From: a virus
Length of the DNA stretch: 64,000 nt
Direction: 5' to 3' (one strand)
IMG/VR virus record: IMGVR_UViG_3300030333_002570
Location: 1-64,000 of that record
Shown here: in pieces, positions 34,656 to 43,224 of the stretch
Layout: the number at the start of each line of letters is the position of its first letter
Numbering within the stretch: the first letter of the stretch is position 1
Program-made: the position numbers and the translations under genes
The notes under the pieces: generated by a model
What the model saw: the letters and a program-made list of their open reading frames with translations, nothing else
Told to the model about the DNA's origin: nothing
Databases searched by the model: none

Positions 34656-35737
34656 GCACTATTAACGTCAACGAACTAAGAGGACACGAGACCACTGATT
34701 TCAGGGTTCAGATGCCTAGTGATGCTTATATTAATGTTAATGGCACACTTGAAGTTGAGTCTGGGTCATCACAATTTTGTTTACCAAAAGGAACTACTGG
34801 TCAAAGACCAACTAGTCCTACTGCTGGTATGATAAGATATAATACCGATTCATCTCAATTAGAATGGTATAATGGAACTGAATGGAAAGTAAAGGGTGGA
34901 CCTGTTGCTGATCCTAGTGGGGATGAAGGTGAGGGAGAACCAGAACCAGAACCACCATATACTGATCTTGATTCTGGGTCTGCTACTGTTGAATGTTTCT
35001 GGGATGGTGCTTCCGATCAAGTTAGTGGTAGTACATGGTTATCTAAAGAACAGCATCCTAATCTAAGTAATGCTAATTGTGAAATGGTTAATAGTCCTAC
35101 CTATACTTCATCAGTACCTGGTGGAGATGGATCTATTGGATATTGGAACTTTAATGGATCTAACCAGTATGGTTGGATTAGAGATTTGAATTATAGTCAA
35201 GGTGGATCACATGGTCCTAATAATAATGGTAGGTTATATAATTTTACAATGGGTATCTGGTTTAGAACTACATATGGAACACCAAATACAGGTGGTGGTT
35301 GGGACTCTGGAAACTGGTCATGGTTAGATTGGGATAGATCTGAAGTTATTTCTTGGAACATTGGTACTGCTGGTAAACTTCAGTTCTCTGGTTACAGTAA
35401 CAATGGTGGTTATTATGATATTACAGGTAATGCAACTTATAATGATGGGAACTGGCACTTTGGTGTTTGTACTGTATCAGCAGATAATAATCAGATAAAA
35501 TTTTATGGTGATGGTATAGCAGATGGTTCTCATAGTCATAGTTTTTCATACTTTGGAGCAAGAACTAGACGTTGGGGATTTATAGGGGATGGTTCTGAAG
35601 CAGGTAGTAATAATAGTAGTAGAAACAACGTTTATTATGAAGGTGATATAGCACAACTATTTTTAATTAATGAAGTTTGGTCTGAGTCAAAACAATTAGA
35701 ACATTATAATAAAACTAAAACTCGTTTCGGGCTATAA
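34652..35737 (+). CDS. LamG/concanavalin-like adhesin, copy 2
   Basis: The domain order is as in copy 1: attachment motif (FCLPKGTTGQRPTSPTAGMI), a Glu/Pro linker (DEGEGEPEPEPPYTD), then the jelly-roll domain (GYWNFNGSNQYGWIRDLNYS, NWSWLDWDRSEVISWNIG). Most core residues are identical to copy 1, whereas loops and the N-terminal part differ. That suggests duplication followed by diversification of binding loops. Confidence 0.85.
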   Translation: MSTINVNELRGHETTDFRVQMPSDAYINVNGTLEVESGSSQFCLPKGTTGQRPTSPTAGMIRYNTDSSQLEWYNGTEWKVKGGPVADPSGDEGEGEPEPEPPYTDLDSGSATVECFWDGASDQVSGSTWLSKEQHPNLSNANCEMVNSPTYTSSVPGGDGSIGYWNFNGSNQYGWIRDLNYSQGGSHGPNNNGRLYNFTMGIWFRTTYGTPNTGGGWDSGNWSWLDWDRSEVISWNIGTAGKLQFSGYSNNGGYYDITGNATYNDGNWHFGVCTVSADNNQIKFYGDGIADGSHSHSFSYFGARTRRWGFIGDGSEAGSNNSSRNNVYYEGDIAQLFLINEVWSESKQLEHYNKTKTRFGL

Positions 35738-35740
35738 ATA
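35733..35740 (+). promoter_or_regulatory. Late promoter
   Basis: TATAAATA overlaps the end of the second LamG gene and lies 24 bases before ATG 35765. Confidence 0.7.
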
Positions 35741-35764
35741 TAAACATAGGAGTTATAGTATAAC

Positions 35765-36598
35765 ATGGCATCAGGTAAATTAACTATAGAAACCGCAAGT
35801 TCGAGTGTAGGTATTAATTTACCATTACATCCTGCTGAGAACTTACCTCAAGGAACAGTGGGTGATATTTGTTATGTTAAATCGTCTAACACTGCTGGTA
35901 GTTTGTATTTGTATACACCAAATGCTGATGGAAGTGCTAATAATTGGGTGAATACTGCACCTGGATCCTCTGAACCACCAGGTACTGCTTCTAACCCTGC
36001 TGCTTCTCCTAAAGCTATTAGAGATGCTGGTATAACTGCTGACGGGATATATTATATTGATACGGGTTCATTAGGAGTTCAACAAGTATATGTTAAGTTT
36101 GATTCGTTTGCTGGTGGTAGTATAGGTTCTACTAATGCTTGGGCATTAGTAAGTAGACATAACTCATATTCATATAGTAGTTACAATCAATATGGATACT
36201 TAGATTCTATTGAGACAACAACCTTTGGAACTAATAGTACAAGTGGTTGGTGGATAGATCAAAATGTATCTGGTAGAGGATGGTTGAATGATGTTAACTG
36301 GGTTTGTTATGAAGATACTAGTTTAGGACACTGGGCAACTGAAGCACAATCTGCTACACTATGGCAGACTTCGTTTATTCATACAACTTCATCTGGTTAT
36401 CCTTCAAATATAAGTTATACATTTAACTCATCATCTTGGGATGCTTCTGGTGGTGCTGTTGTATGTTGGTGTGAAGGTGTTGGATGCACAGAACACATAG
36501 AAGATAATAATGGTGGTGCATGTAGTGGAACGGATAGAATTAGAAATGATAATTATGGTGGAACTTCTCTTTTAAGGTATTGGGTAGCAGTAATATAA
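35765..36598 (+). CDS. Fibrinogen-like-domain tail protein, 277 aa
   Basis: Residues 1-75 are a short fibre attachment part. From about residue 80 the sequence SPKAIRDAGITADGIYYIDT, followed by VQQVYVKFDSFAGG and WALVSR, matches the start of fibrinogen-related domains, where an Ala/Gly-rich helix is followed by G-Y-Y-I and a sugar-binding core. The C-terminus has several Cys (VVCWCEGVGC, GGACSGTD). Such domains bind acetylated sugars in animals. Here it is a candidate receptor-binding protein. The assignment is by eye. Confidence 0.75.
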   Translation: MASGKLTIETASSSVGINLPLHPAENLPQGTVGDICYVKSSNTAGSLYLYTPNADGSANNWVNTAPGSSEPPGTASNPAASPKAIRDAGITADGIYYIDTGSLGVQQVYVKFDSFAGGSIGSTNAWALVSRHNSYSYSSYNQYGYLDSIETTTFGTNSTSGWWIDQNVSGRGWLNDVNWVCYEDTSLGHWATEAQSATLWQTSFIHTTSSGYPSNISYTFNSSSWDASGGAVVCWCEGVGCTEHIEDNNGGACSGTDRIRNDNYGGTSLLRYWVAVI

Positions 36599-36602
36599 TG
36601 TA

Positions 36603-36986
36603 ATGGATTTTGCGAATTTATCTGAGGATATGCTACATTCTGGCATACCTATTGACTTAGTGGCAAAAGAAATCCGAATGCTTGCTTATAATCATATGAT
36701 AGATCAAGGTATTATGGAAATTAATGCTGAGGCATTTGCTGAGGATATGCGTCAGAGTGTTTATAAGTTACAGGAGAATAAACTCGAAAAAATTTCTCAA
36801 GGAAAAATTGACTCTTTAGAGTCTTCATATAAGGTTACTGATCTTGATATGAAGATGTCAATTTGTATGGATTGTGAGTTTCTTATGAAACCTGATAGCA
36901 TATATAAAAAATGTCAGAAATGCGGTTGTTTCATGGAACTCAAATGGAGAGTACCAGGAATGAAATGTCCTATAGGTCTATGGTAA
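36603..36986 (+). CDS. Zinc-ribbon phage protein, 127 aa
   Basis: The N-terminal half is helical. The C-terminal 45 residues carry a zinc-ribbon-like cysteine set: ICMDCEFL, CQKCGCFMELKW and the end MKCPIGLW. This pattern resembles the DUF6171-type proteins that accompany marine phage tail genes. It could be a fibre assembly factor. Confidence in zinc binding is moderate to high; the specific role is unknown. Confidence 0.78.
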   Translation: MDFANLSEDMLHSGIPIDLVAKEIRMLAYNHMIDQGIMEINAEAFAEDMRQSVYKLQENKLEKISQGKIDSLESSYKVTDLDMKMSICMDCEFLMKPDSIYKKCQKCGCFMELKWRVPGMKCPIGLW

Positions 36987-36992
36987 TAAATA
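36985..36992 (+). promoter_or_regulatory. Late promoter box
   Basis: AATAAATA lies 21 bases before ATG 37014, overlapping the previous stop. Confidence 0.5.
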
Positions 36993-37013
36993 ACTTTATA
37001 TTGGTAGAATAAA

Positions 37014-37214
37014 ATGCCCTATTTCGCTTATAAAAAATCAGGTGCTGCTGCAAATACTGATTCATCTGCTCCCGATCACGATGTCTTCTGTTGTGGTAAC
37101 GGAATCTGGAGTGATGTCTATGCTGATAGAAAATTACATGCCTATGCACACTCTGCTGAATTTGATGGTGGGGAAGGATGTATAGTTGTAGAAGACTCAT
37201 CATACACCCCATAA
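37014..37214 (+). CDS. Small hypothetical protein in the fibre module, 66 aa
   Basis: It begins PYFAYKKSGAAANTDSSAPD and ends EGCIVVEDSSYTP, with a CC pair in the middle. Soluble and unfamiliar. It has its own late boxes on both sides (36985 and 37219), suggesting a late product, possibly a small virion or fibre-assembly protein. Confidence 0.65.
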   Translation: MPYFAYKKSGAAANTDSSAPDHDVFCCGNGIWSDVYADRKLHAYAHSAEFDGGEGCIVVEDSSYTP

Positions 37215-37218
37215 TCCT

Positions 37219-37226
37219 TATAAATA
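37219..37226 (+). promoter_or_regulatory. Late promoter before the glycine-rich adhesin and 2OG operon
   Basis: TATAAATA is an exact late box 34 bases before ATG 37261. I found no further exact late box before 45.2 kb, so this may drive the adhesin and the oxygenase array together. Confidence 0.7.
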
Positions 37227-37260
37227 CAACAGAACCAGAGAACCCATTTGATGCTTAACT

Positions 37261-38310
37261 ATGTCTACAGTAAATGCTGGAACGCTTAATGTCACAAGTA
37301 CGCTAAATCTCCCGTCTTATACAAAGACGCAAAGGGATGCACTATCGCCTACTGCTGGACAAATGATATACAATTCAACTGATGGATCAGTTGATGTTTG
37401 GGACGGAACTGACTGGAAATCTGCTGTTGGATCTTCAGAGTCATTTATTGTTGCAAGTGGTGGAACTGAATCTACAAGTGGAAATTATAAAATTCATACA
37501 TTTAATAATACCTCAACTTTTACGGTAACTGGTGCTGGTGATGAAACAAATGGTAAGGTTGATTACTTAGTCGTTGCTGGTGGAGGCGGTGGAGGTGGTT
37601 TTGCTTCTGGTGACTTCAACAACTTTGGATCTGGTGGAGGTGGTGGTGCTGGTGGTATGCTTGCTGCTGGTGGATATAATTATACTGTTAATGCTACATC
37701 ATATCCTGTAAGTGTTGGTGGTGGAGGAACTGGAGGAACTGGTAACTCTGCTGGACAACCTGGTGGAAATAGTACCTTTGGATCTTCTATCACTGCTACT
37801 GGCGGTGGAGGTGGAGGTCAACAGGATAAACCAGGACAACCTGGTGGATCTGGTGGTGGATCTGGAACTGATGGTGACGGATATAACCAACCTAGAGGAA
37901 CAGGAACTCCTGGACAAGGATATCCTGGTGGTAGAGGTGCATCTTCACAGAATGGAACTTCTGGAGGAGGTGGTGGAGCATCACAGGCAGGAGAAGATGG
38001 ATATAATAGACCAAACTCCAGACCTGCAAATGGAGGAAATGGAACTGCAAATTCAATTAGCGGTTCTTCGGTAACTTATGCAGGTGGTGGCGGTGGTGCT
38101 AATTATCCAGGTGGTCCTCATAACCCTAATGGTGGTTCAGGTGGTGGCGGTAATGGTGCTTTATCTCCTACTGAAAGTGGTTATGCAGGTACTGATGGAC
38201 TTGGAGGAGGTGGCGGAGGTGCTGCTGACCAAGATCCTCGTCAGTATCCAGAACCAAAAGGCGGTAATGGTGGTAAAGGTATCGTAATCATTAAGTATAA
38301 GTATCAGTAA
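37261..38310 (+). CDS. Glycine-rich distal fibre adhesin, 349 aa
   Basis: The N-terminus has a fibre attachment motif (LPSYTKTQRDALSPTAGQMI, YNSTDGSVDVWDG). From residue about 100 to the end there are many runs of four to eight glycines separated by short polar loops, then the end KGIVIIKYKYQ. This is the design of glycine-rich adhesins, as in gp38 of T-even phages, where poly-Gly helices pack and loops contact the receptor. It is a very likely host-range determinant. Confidence 0.85.
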   Translation: MSTVNAGTLNVTSTLNLPSYTKTQRDALSPTAGQMIYNSTDGSVDVWDGTDWKSAVGSSESFIVASGGTESTSGNYKIHTFNNTSTFTVTGAGDETNGKVDYLVVAGGGGGGGFASGDFNNFGSGGGGGAGGMLAAGGYNYTVNATSYPVSVGGGGTGGTGNSAGQPGGNSTFGSSITATGGGGGGQQDKPGQPGGSGGGSGTDGDGYNQPRGTGTPGQGYPGGRGASSQNGTSGGGGGASQAGEDGYNRPNSRPANGGNGTANSISGSSVTYAGGGGGANYPGGPHNPNGGSGGGGNGALSPTESGYAGTDGLGGGGGGAADQDPRQYPEPKGGNGGKGIVIIKYKYQ

Positions 38311-38315
38311 AAACT

Positions 38316-38882
38316 ATGGCACATTTTGCAAAAATCGAAAAAAGAACAGGCACAGTCGTAGATGTTGTTGCTGTTGCCGATAGTGACACACAAACTGCTG
38401 CAGGTGTAGAGAAGGAATACATTGGTATTGATTTCCTTAAGAAAGTATTTCCTGATACTGCTGCATTATATGATTGGAGACAAACATCATACAATGCTTA
38501 TAAAGGTAGGCATAGAAAAGAAGTTGATGGATCCCTTGTGTGGGATCAGAAACCATGTCTAAGAAAGAATTATGCTGCTATTGGTGGAAAATATGATTAT
38601 ATGAGAGATGCTTTTATTGCACCACCTAATAATCCTAACAATCAAGTCCTAAATGAGGATACTTGTCATTGGGATACCATAACACAAGCAAATCAAACTA
38701 CAACAAATGAGGGTGGACCTCTTGACTATACGGACACTTCCGACTATAGTGATAACTCTAAGATGACTCCTGCCACGTGGGAGTGGACTAATGAGACAAG
38801 AACTTATGTCTCTAAAACTGCTCAAGTTGTAAAACCAGCAGTATATCAGTACAATTCCTCTACTAATACTTGGGAAGCATGA
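38316..38882 (+). CDS. Marine phage virion-associated protein of the MAHFAKI type, 188 aa
   Basis: It starts MAHFAKIEKRTGTVVDVVAV and contains LRKNYAAIGGKYDYMRDAFI, then APPNNPNNQVLNEDTCHWDT, a motif common in tail-fibre-associated proteins of marine phages, from memory. It lies six bases behind the glycine-rich adhesin. A tail-tip or fibre component is likely. It marks the border to the oxygenase array. Confidence 0.78.
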   Translation: MAHFAKIEKRTGTVVDVVAVADSDTQTAAGVEKEYIGIDFLKKVFPDTAALYDWRQTSYNAYKGRHRKEVDGSLVWDQKPCLRKNYAAIGGKYDYMRDAFIAPPNNPNNQVLNEDTCHWDTITQANQTTTNEGGPLDYTDTSDYSDNSKMTPATWEWTNETRTYVSKTAQVVKPAVYQYNSSTNTWEA

Positions 38883-38896
38883 CCCTTTAAATTATT

Positions 38897-39409
38897 ATGA
38901 TTACATCATGGTTTGCGAAAGCGATCTACTTTGAACCGAATATACTTTTAGATAAATTACCTACTTATGAAACTAATATCAAGCAATCACTTGATAAAGT
39001 AGGAACTATTCGTACAGAGTTAGTCAATGTAGATTCTACATCTAATACAAGAAAGAACCTATTTGAGGTTGTTGAATTAGATGGTTTAAGAGAACAGTTA
39101 TATAAACATGCAATAGCATTTGCAAAGGAGATTGGATATAAAGAAGATATTACTTTTAATAATGTTTGGACTGAAATAGGTAAGAAAGGTGATTATGCTT
39201 TTCCCCGTAATTTTCCTAGATCTGTAGTATCTGGGGTTTTTTATGTCAAATCATCAATGGATGATAGTATTAAATTTTTTGAAGGTAGTAATTATCAAGC
39301 AATAAAATGTGTTCCTGGATCTATAGTTTTATTTCCTAGTGAAGTTATGTATGGCATGACATCACAATTAGCAGAAGAAAGTATTTCTATATCATTTACT
39401 TTAGGATGA
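38897..39409 (+). CDS. 2OG-Fe(II) oxygenase-fold protein, probably inactive
   Basis: The 170-aa protein has the C-terminal double-stranded beta-helix seen in its neighbours (RSVVSGVFYVKSSMDDSIKF, CVPGSIVLFPSEVMYGMTSQ, ESISISF). The expected metal and 2OG ligands are absent: where paralogues have HxH or HxD it reads PRNFPRS, where the second His should be it has Tyr, and the Arg is Ser. It may be a structural or regulatory pseudoenzyme. It overlaps the next gene by four bases. Confidence 0.7.
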   Translation: MITSWFAKAIYFEPNILLDKLPTYETNIKQSLDKVGTIRTELVNVDSTSNTRKNLFEVVELDGLREQLYKHAIAFAKEIGYKEDITFNNVWTEIGKKGDYAFPRNFPRSVVSGVFYVKSSMDDSIKFFEGSNYQAIKCVPGSIVLFPSEVMYGMTSQLAEESISISFTLG

Positions 39410-40017
39410 AGGAGTATATAATACCATCTACTAATTTTATTGGAGCATGGTTTATTGATGATAAAGTATGTGATGGATTGATTTCGTACTTTGATGAGAG
39501 TCCAGACCAAGGACCAGGAGAGATTGGGCAAGGAGTAAATGAAGAATATAAAGTATCAACTGATGTAGCAGTTATACCAAGGGTTAAAGATGAAAGAATA
39601 CAAATATATCTTGACACATTAGGAAGAGTATGCGATAATTACATCGAACGTTATCCTTGGTGTTCTACTAATCATAGTGGTTGGGGTATAAACACTAATT
39701 TTAATATACAAAAATATAATCCTGGTGAGGGATTTTATGGTTGGCATACTGAAAGATCAACTTATAAAGATCTAGTAGGAACTAGACACTTGACATTTAT
39801 GACATATTTAAATAATGTCACAGATGGTGGTGAAACTGAATGGTATCATCAAGGTCTAAAGATACAACCACAAAAAGGATTAACTGTCATTTGGCCCTGT
39901 GATTGGACACATACACATAGAGGTGTACCATCACCAACCCAAGTTAAGTATATAACTACAGGGTGGTATACTTATAAGGTAGAAGGTTTTGATTACTCAG
40001 AGTTTAATGGAGGTTAG
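39406..40017 (+). CDS. 2OG-Fe(II) oxygenase, HxE type
   Basis: A prolyl-4-hydroxylase-like enzyme fold of 203 aa. Iron ligands are suggested by FYGWHTERS (His-x-Glu in place of His-x-Asp), with the second His in DWTHTHRGVP. The 2OG salt bridge could use Lys in TQVKYITTGWY. The middle strands are HLTFMTYLNNVTDGGETEWY and GLTVIWPCDW. The substrate is unknown. Confidence 0.85.
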   Translation: MKEYIIPSTNFIGAWFIDDKVCDGLISYFDESPDQGPGEIGQGVNEEYKVSTDVAVIPRVKDERIQIYLDTLGRVCDNYIERYPWCSTNHSGWGINTNFNIQKYNPGEGFYGWHTERSTYKDLVGTRHLTFMTYLNNVTDGGETEWYHQGLKIQPQKGLTVIWPCDWTHTHRGVPSPTQVKYITTGWYTYKVEGFDYSEFNGG

Positions 40018-40635
40018 ATGAACTTAAATTATACTTACTGGTATTTTCAGGGTGTTATTAAACCTGAGATATGTGATCGTATTATTAATATAGGTAAAGA
40101 TCTTAATATTAAACGAGGTGAAGTCAATAGGGAAGAGACTAAACGAATAGAAGAATATAGTGAAGAAGAAATGAATGATCTCTTAAAGTTTAGAGATTCA
40201 CATATTTCATGGATAGATGAACCTTGGGTTCATAATTTAATTAAACCACTCATTCAAAAAGCAAATGAGATGGCAGGTTGGAATTTTCAGTGGGATTGTA
40301 CTGAGATTATGCAGTTTACCATTTATAATGAGGGTCAATATTATGAATGGCATCCAGATCAACATCATTATGTGTATGGTGATGACCAACATGAAAGTAT
40401 GAGAGGAAAATATAGAAAACTATCATCTACATTACTATTAAATGATCCTAGTGAGTTTGAAGGTGGTGATCTTGAATTTCATTATAATAGAAAAGATCAA
40501 TGTGTTGCTAAAGAATTGAATAAACAAGGATCATTAGTTGTATTTCCATCATTTGTATATCATAGAGTACTACCTGTTACTAAAGGAACTAGGTATTCTC
40601 TTGTCAGTTGGAATTTAGGAGATCCATTCAAATGA
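40018..40635 (+). CDS. 2OG-Fe(II) oxygenase, PiuC/P4H-like
   Basis: This 205-aa protein shows the full catalytic set: HPD in YYEWHPDQHHY, distal His in FPSFVYHRVLP and the 2OG-binding Arg in GTRYSLVSWN. The strand LSSTLLLNDPSEFEGGDLEF is typical of the PiuC-type group. Start ATG 40018 directly follows the previous TAG. It is likely active. Confidence 0.88.
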   Translation: MNLNYTYWYFQGVIKPEICDRIINIGKDLNIKRGEVNREETKRIEEYSEEEMNDLLKFRDSHISWIDEPWVHNLIKPLIQKANEMAGWNFQWDCTEIMQFTIYNEGQYYEWHPDQHHYVYGDDQHESMRGKYRKLSSTLLLNDPSEFEGGDLEFHYNRKDQCVAKELNKQGSLVVFPSFVYHRVLPVTKGTRYSLVSWNLGDPFK

Positions 40636-41150
40636 TTTATATCTCACAAGTTCAAATACCATGCCAAGAAGAGATTATTCAGTTGTTTAAGGATAATTTT
40701 CTTAGCACCTATGTTTGGGATGAAACAAGAGTTCTCAGTATGGATAGAGGTGGTATTGGGGATAAAGTAAAATCTGATACTTATAAAAAAATATATGAAA
40801 TAGTAAAAGATGTTAAGAGGAGGGTATACCATGACAATAGATTTTCTGTATTACAGAATGTAGAGATAGTTAAGTATCCTTGTGGTGCATGTAAAGGATT
40901 TCATTATGATAGAGCAAGACCTACAACAACTGGTGCATCAATTACATATATTAATGATGATTATATTGGTGGACATACTATAGTTGAAGGTGTTGATGTA
41001 CAACCTTTATCTGGTAGAACAGTTTACTTTGATGGAATGGAATTTCGTCATGGTGTAAGTAATGTTGTAAAGAGGGATAGATATACTATATCAATGTGGT
41101 ATGGTAAAGATAAATCTATGCCACTTAATGATGAATTTCTGGAGATTTAA
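40632..41150 (+). CDS. 2OG-Fe(II) oxygenase
   Basis: 172 aa. The catalytic residues can be read in CKGFHYDRARP (HxD), MEFRHGVSNV (His) and KRDRYTISMWY (Arg). ATG 40632 overlaps the previous TGA. The N-terminal helical part (QVQIPCQEEIIQLFKDNFLS) is normal for the family. No partner domain; the substrate is unknown. Confidence 0.86.
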   Translation: MIYISQVQIPCQEEIIQLFKDNFLSTYVWDETRVLSMDRGGIGDKVKSDTYKKIYEIVKDVKRRVYHDNRFSVLQNVEIVKYPCGACKGFHYDRARPTTTGASITYINDDYIGGHTIVEGVDVQPLSGRTVYFDGMEFRHGVSNVVKRDRYTISMWYGKDKSMPLNDEFLEI

Positions 41151-41152
41151 CT

Positions 41153-41629
41153 ATGAAATGTGTAAATGACTTCTTAGATGAGGGATTATTTAAGAAAATA
41201 CAAGATGATATATTTGATAAGGATTCAACTCCTTGGTTCTGTATACCAGATATATCTGGTGAAGGTAAAGAAAAGGATGCTTACTTCTGTCATATGCTTT
41301 ATGACCAAGAAAGACCATGCAGTAACAAATATTGGATTGCTGAAGCACTGAAGTTTGTTATAGATGCAAAAGCATTAATTAGAGTAAAGGTAAATCTATA
41401 CCCTAGAACAGATACTTTAGTTCATCATACACCACATACTGATTTTGATTTTGACCATAAAGCAGCAGTATTATCTTTGAATACATGTGATGGTCATACT
41501 AGTATTAAAGGTATGACAGTTCCTTCAAGAGCAAATAGAATAGTATTTTTTGACCCTCAAGAACCTCATAATAGTACTAATTGCACTGACCAACAATTTA
41601 GAGCAAATATTAATATCAATTATTTTTAA
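41153..41629 (+). CDS. 2OG-Fe(II) oxygenase
   Basis: 158 aa. VHHTPHTDFDFDHKAAVLSL has the HxD motif, FFDPQEPHNSTN the second His, and FRANININYF the Arg. It is short but includes the complete double-stranded beta-helix. It starts three bases after the previous stop and shares its last base with the next start. Confidence 0.85.
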   Translation: MKCVNDFLDEGLFKKIQDDIFDKDSTPWFCIPDISGEGKEKDAYFCHMLYDQERPCSNKYWIAEALKFVIDAKALIRVKVNLYPRTDTLVHHTPHTDFDFDHKAAVLSLNTCDGHTSIKGMTVPSRANRIVFFDPQEPHNSTNCTDQQFRANININYF

Positions 41630-41991
41630 TGCAATTACTTAATCCTAGAGAATTATATACATTTGAAGAGTTCTTTGATACTGATATTGAAAAGGTATCA
41701 TTGACAGATATGGCAGCACGTATTCAAGATGTATTAAAGGATGAGTTTGGGATTACATGTAACTTGGATCATGCAAGTGAAATATTTGATTGTGAGATAG
41801 AGGCACACAATGATTTTGTATCATGTGTATGTCAAGAGACAGGTAATCTATATCATTACTGTCTTGAAGTTGTTAATCGTGAAGGTAAATTTAAATTTGA
41901 TTTAAAACCAAAGAAGATGAGGTTCTTTAGAGCATACGTCTTTAGATGGTCTAATACTATGGAAATAGATAATGTCAAATATATTTTTTGA
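41629..41991 (+). CDS. Unknown protein within the oxygenase array, 120 aa
   Basis: No 2OG motif is visible. It has an acidic N-terminal helix (FEEFFDTDIEKVSLTDMAAR), four cysteines in the middle (including VSCVCQETG) and a basic, aromatic C-terminus. It is fully embedded in the array with overlaps on both sides. It may be a partner of one of the enzymes. Confidence 0.7.
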   Translation: MQLLNPRELYTFEEFFDTDIEKVSLTDMAARIQDVLKDEFGITCNLDHASEIFDCEIEAHNDFVSCVCQETGNLYHYCLEVVNREGKFKFDLKPKKMRFFRAYVFRWSNTMEIDNVKYIF

Positions 41992-42580
41992 TACACCTTC
42001 TGGGTTACCAGTTATATTCATACGTGATTTCTATTCAAATATAGAATTGACTTCAATATTTAATGAGTTAAAATTTTTATCATCTATTGATAGGTTTAAA
42101 GATCCAACAGATCCAGATGGACCTGGTACTGCAATGTCAAATGGTGTAGTATTAAAATCTGGAAAAGGTATGCACTTAGATGTAGTATATAAGGATCGAT
42201 CTGAATCTGACATACTAAAAGTTAATCGTAAACTATTCAGTAAAGAGACTACTACTCTATTAGAGAGTTATCATTCTTTCTTTAGATATGTAAGAAGATC
42301 TAATGCAGACAATACTAAACTACATTATTATACTAACGGTGATTATTATAAATCACATGTTGATGATTGTGTAGTCACAGCAATTAGTTTCTTTAATATT
42401 GAACCAAAAGGATATAGAGGTGGTGATTTAGTATTAGAACATAGACTTAAAATACCTTGTCTAAATAATTCGCTAGTGGTCTTCCCTTCTATTATGTGGC
42501 ATGAAGTCACACCGATTGTAATGTATGACTTTAGTCCTAATATGGGTCGATATTCAATGACTCAGTTTTTGGAAATGTAA
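41972..42580 (+). CDS. 2OG-Fe(II) oxygenase
   Basis: 202 aa. The catalytic set is YYKSHVDDCVV (HxD), FPSIMWHEVTP (His) and MGRYSMTQF (Arg). The strand EPKGYRGGDLVLEHRLKIPC is typical of prolyl-hydroxylase-like enzymes. It overlaps the previous gene by 20 bases. Confidence 0.87.
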   Translation: MSNIFFDTPSGLPVIFIRDFYSNIELTSIFNELKFLSSIDRFKDPTDPDGPGTAMSNGVVLKSGKGMHLDVVYKDRSESDILKVNRKLFSKETTTLLESYHSFFRYVRRSNADNTKLHYYTNGDYYKSHVDDCVVTAISFFNIEPKGYRGGDLVLEHRLKIPCLNNSLVVFPSIMWHEVTPIVMYDFSPNMGRYSMTQFLEM

Positions 42581-42582
42581 TT

Positions 42583-43224
42583 ATGCAAATTATTCACTTT
42601 GAAAATGAACCACCAAAGACAAGGTTCGCACCTATATTTAATTTTCACATCTATGAGAATGATGTAGATGTAAGAGATATAAAGAATATAATATTATCTA
42701 AAGAGCAAGATATTATTAAGAGTAATCCATACACAAGTGATTGGAATACTGGATTAGGATCTAATAGTATGACATCAAGATCTAATTGTTATAATGTACT
42801 TAAATGGGATGAAGCATATTTTTTAAGAGAAATAATAAGATCATCACATGATAATTTTATAACAACTCTTGGATATGATTGGGAGGATAAAATATATGTT
42901 CAATGTTGGGCAAATGTTCTTAGAAAAGGTGAAAGGATAAAACAACATCAACATTGGACAAGTGAATACACATATATTGGTGGACATATACACTTAGATG
43001 ATTTACATACTAGTACTCATTATGTAAATCCATATAATCAGAAGTTATATTCATCAGAGAATAAGAAAGGTAAGGTAACATTATTTCCTAATTGGTTAGA
43101 ACATTATACTGACACATATAATGATAATGAATTTAGAGTATCAATAGCATTTGACATTATTACTGAGATAGTATATAATGAGGACATTTATGAGGATAGG
43201 AAAGAACACTGGGTTCAATTATGA
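42583..43224 (+). CDS. 2OG-Fe(II) oxygenase, PF13759-like
   Basis: 213 aa with the HxH variant typical of this family: KQHQHWTSEYTYIGGHIHLD. The distal part is VTLFPNWLEHYTDTYND followed by Arg in EFRVSIAFDI. The motif order resembles TIGR02466-type putative 2OG oxygenases common in cyanophages, from memory. It overlaps the Fe-S gene by four bases. Confidence 0.82.
   Translation: MQIIHFENEPPKTRFAPIFNFHIYENDVDVRDIKNIILSKEQDIIKSNPYTSDWNTGLGSNSMTSRSNCYNVLKWDEAYFLREIIRSSHDNFITTLGYDWEDKIYVQCWANVLRKGERIKQHQHWTSEYTYIGGHIHLDDLHTSTHYVNPYNQKLYSSENKKGKVTLFPNWLEHYTDTYNDNEFRVSIAFDIITEIVYNEDIYEDRKEHWVQL

Noticed and set aside
37712-38074. 120-codon frame rich in Val, Leu and Glu
   Set aside because: It is the +2 reading of glycine codon runs (GGT/GGA) of the adhesin gene.
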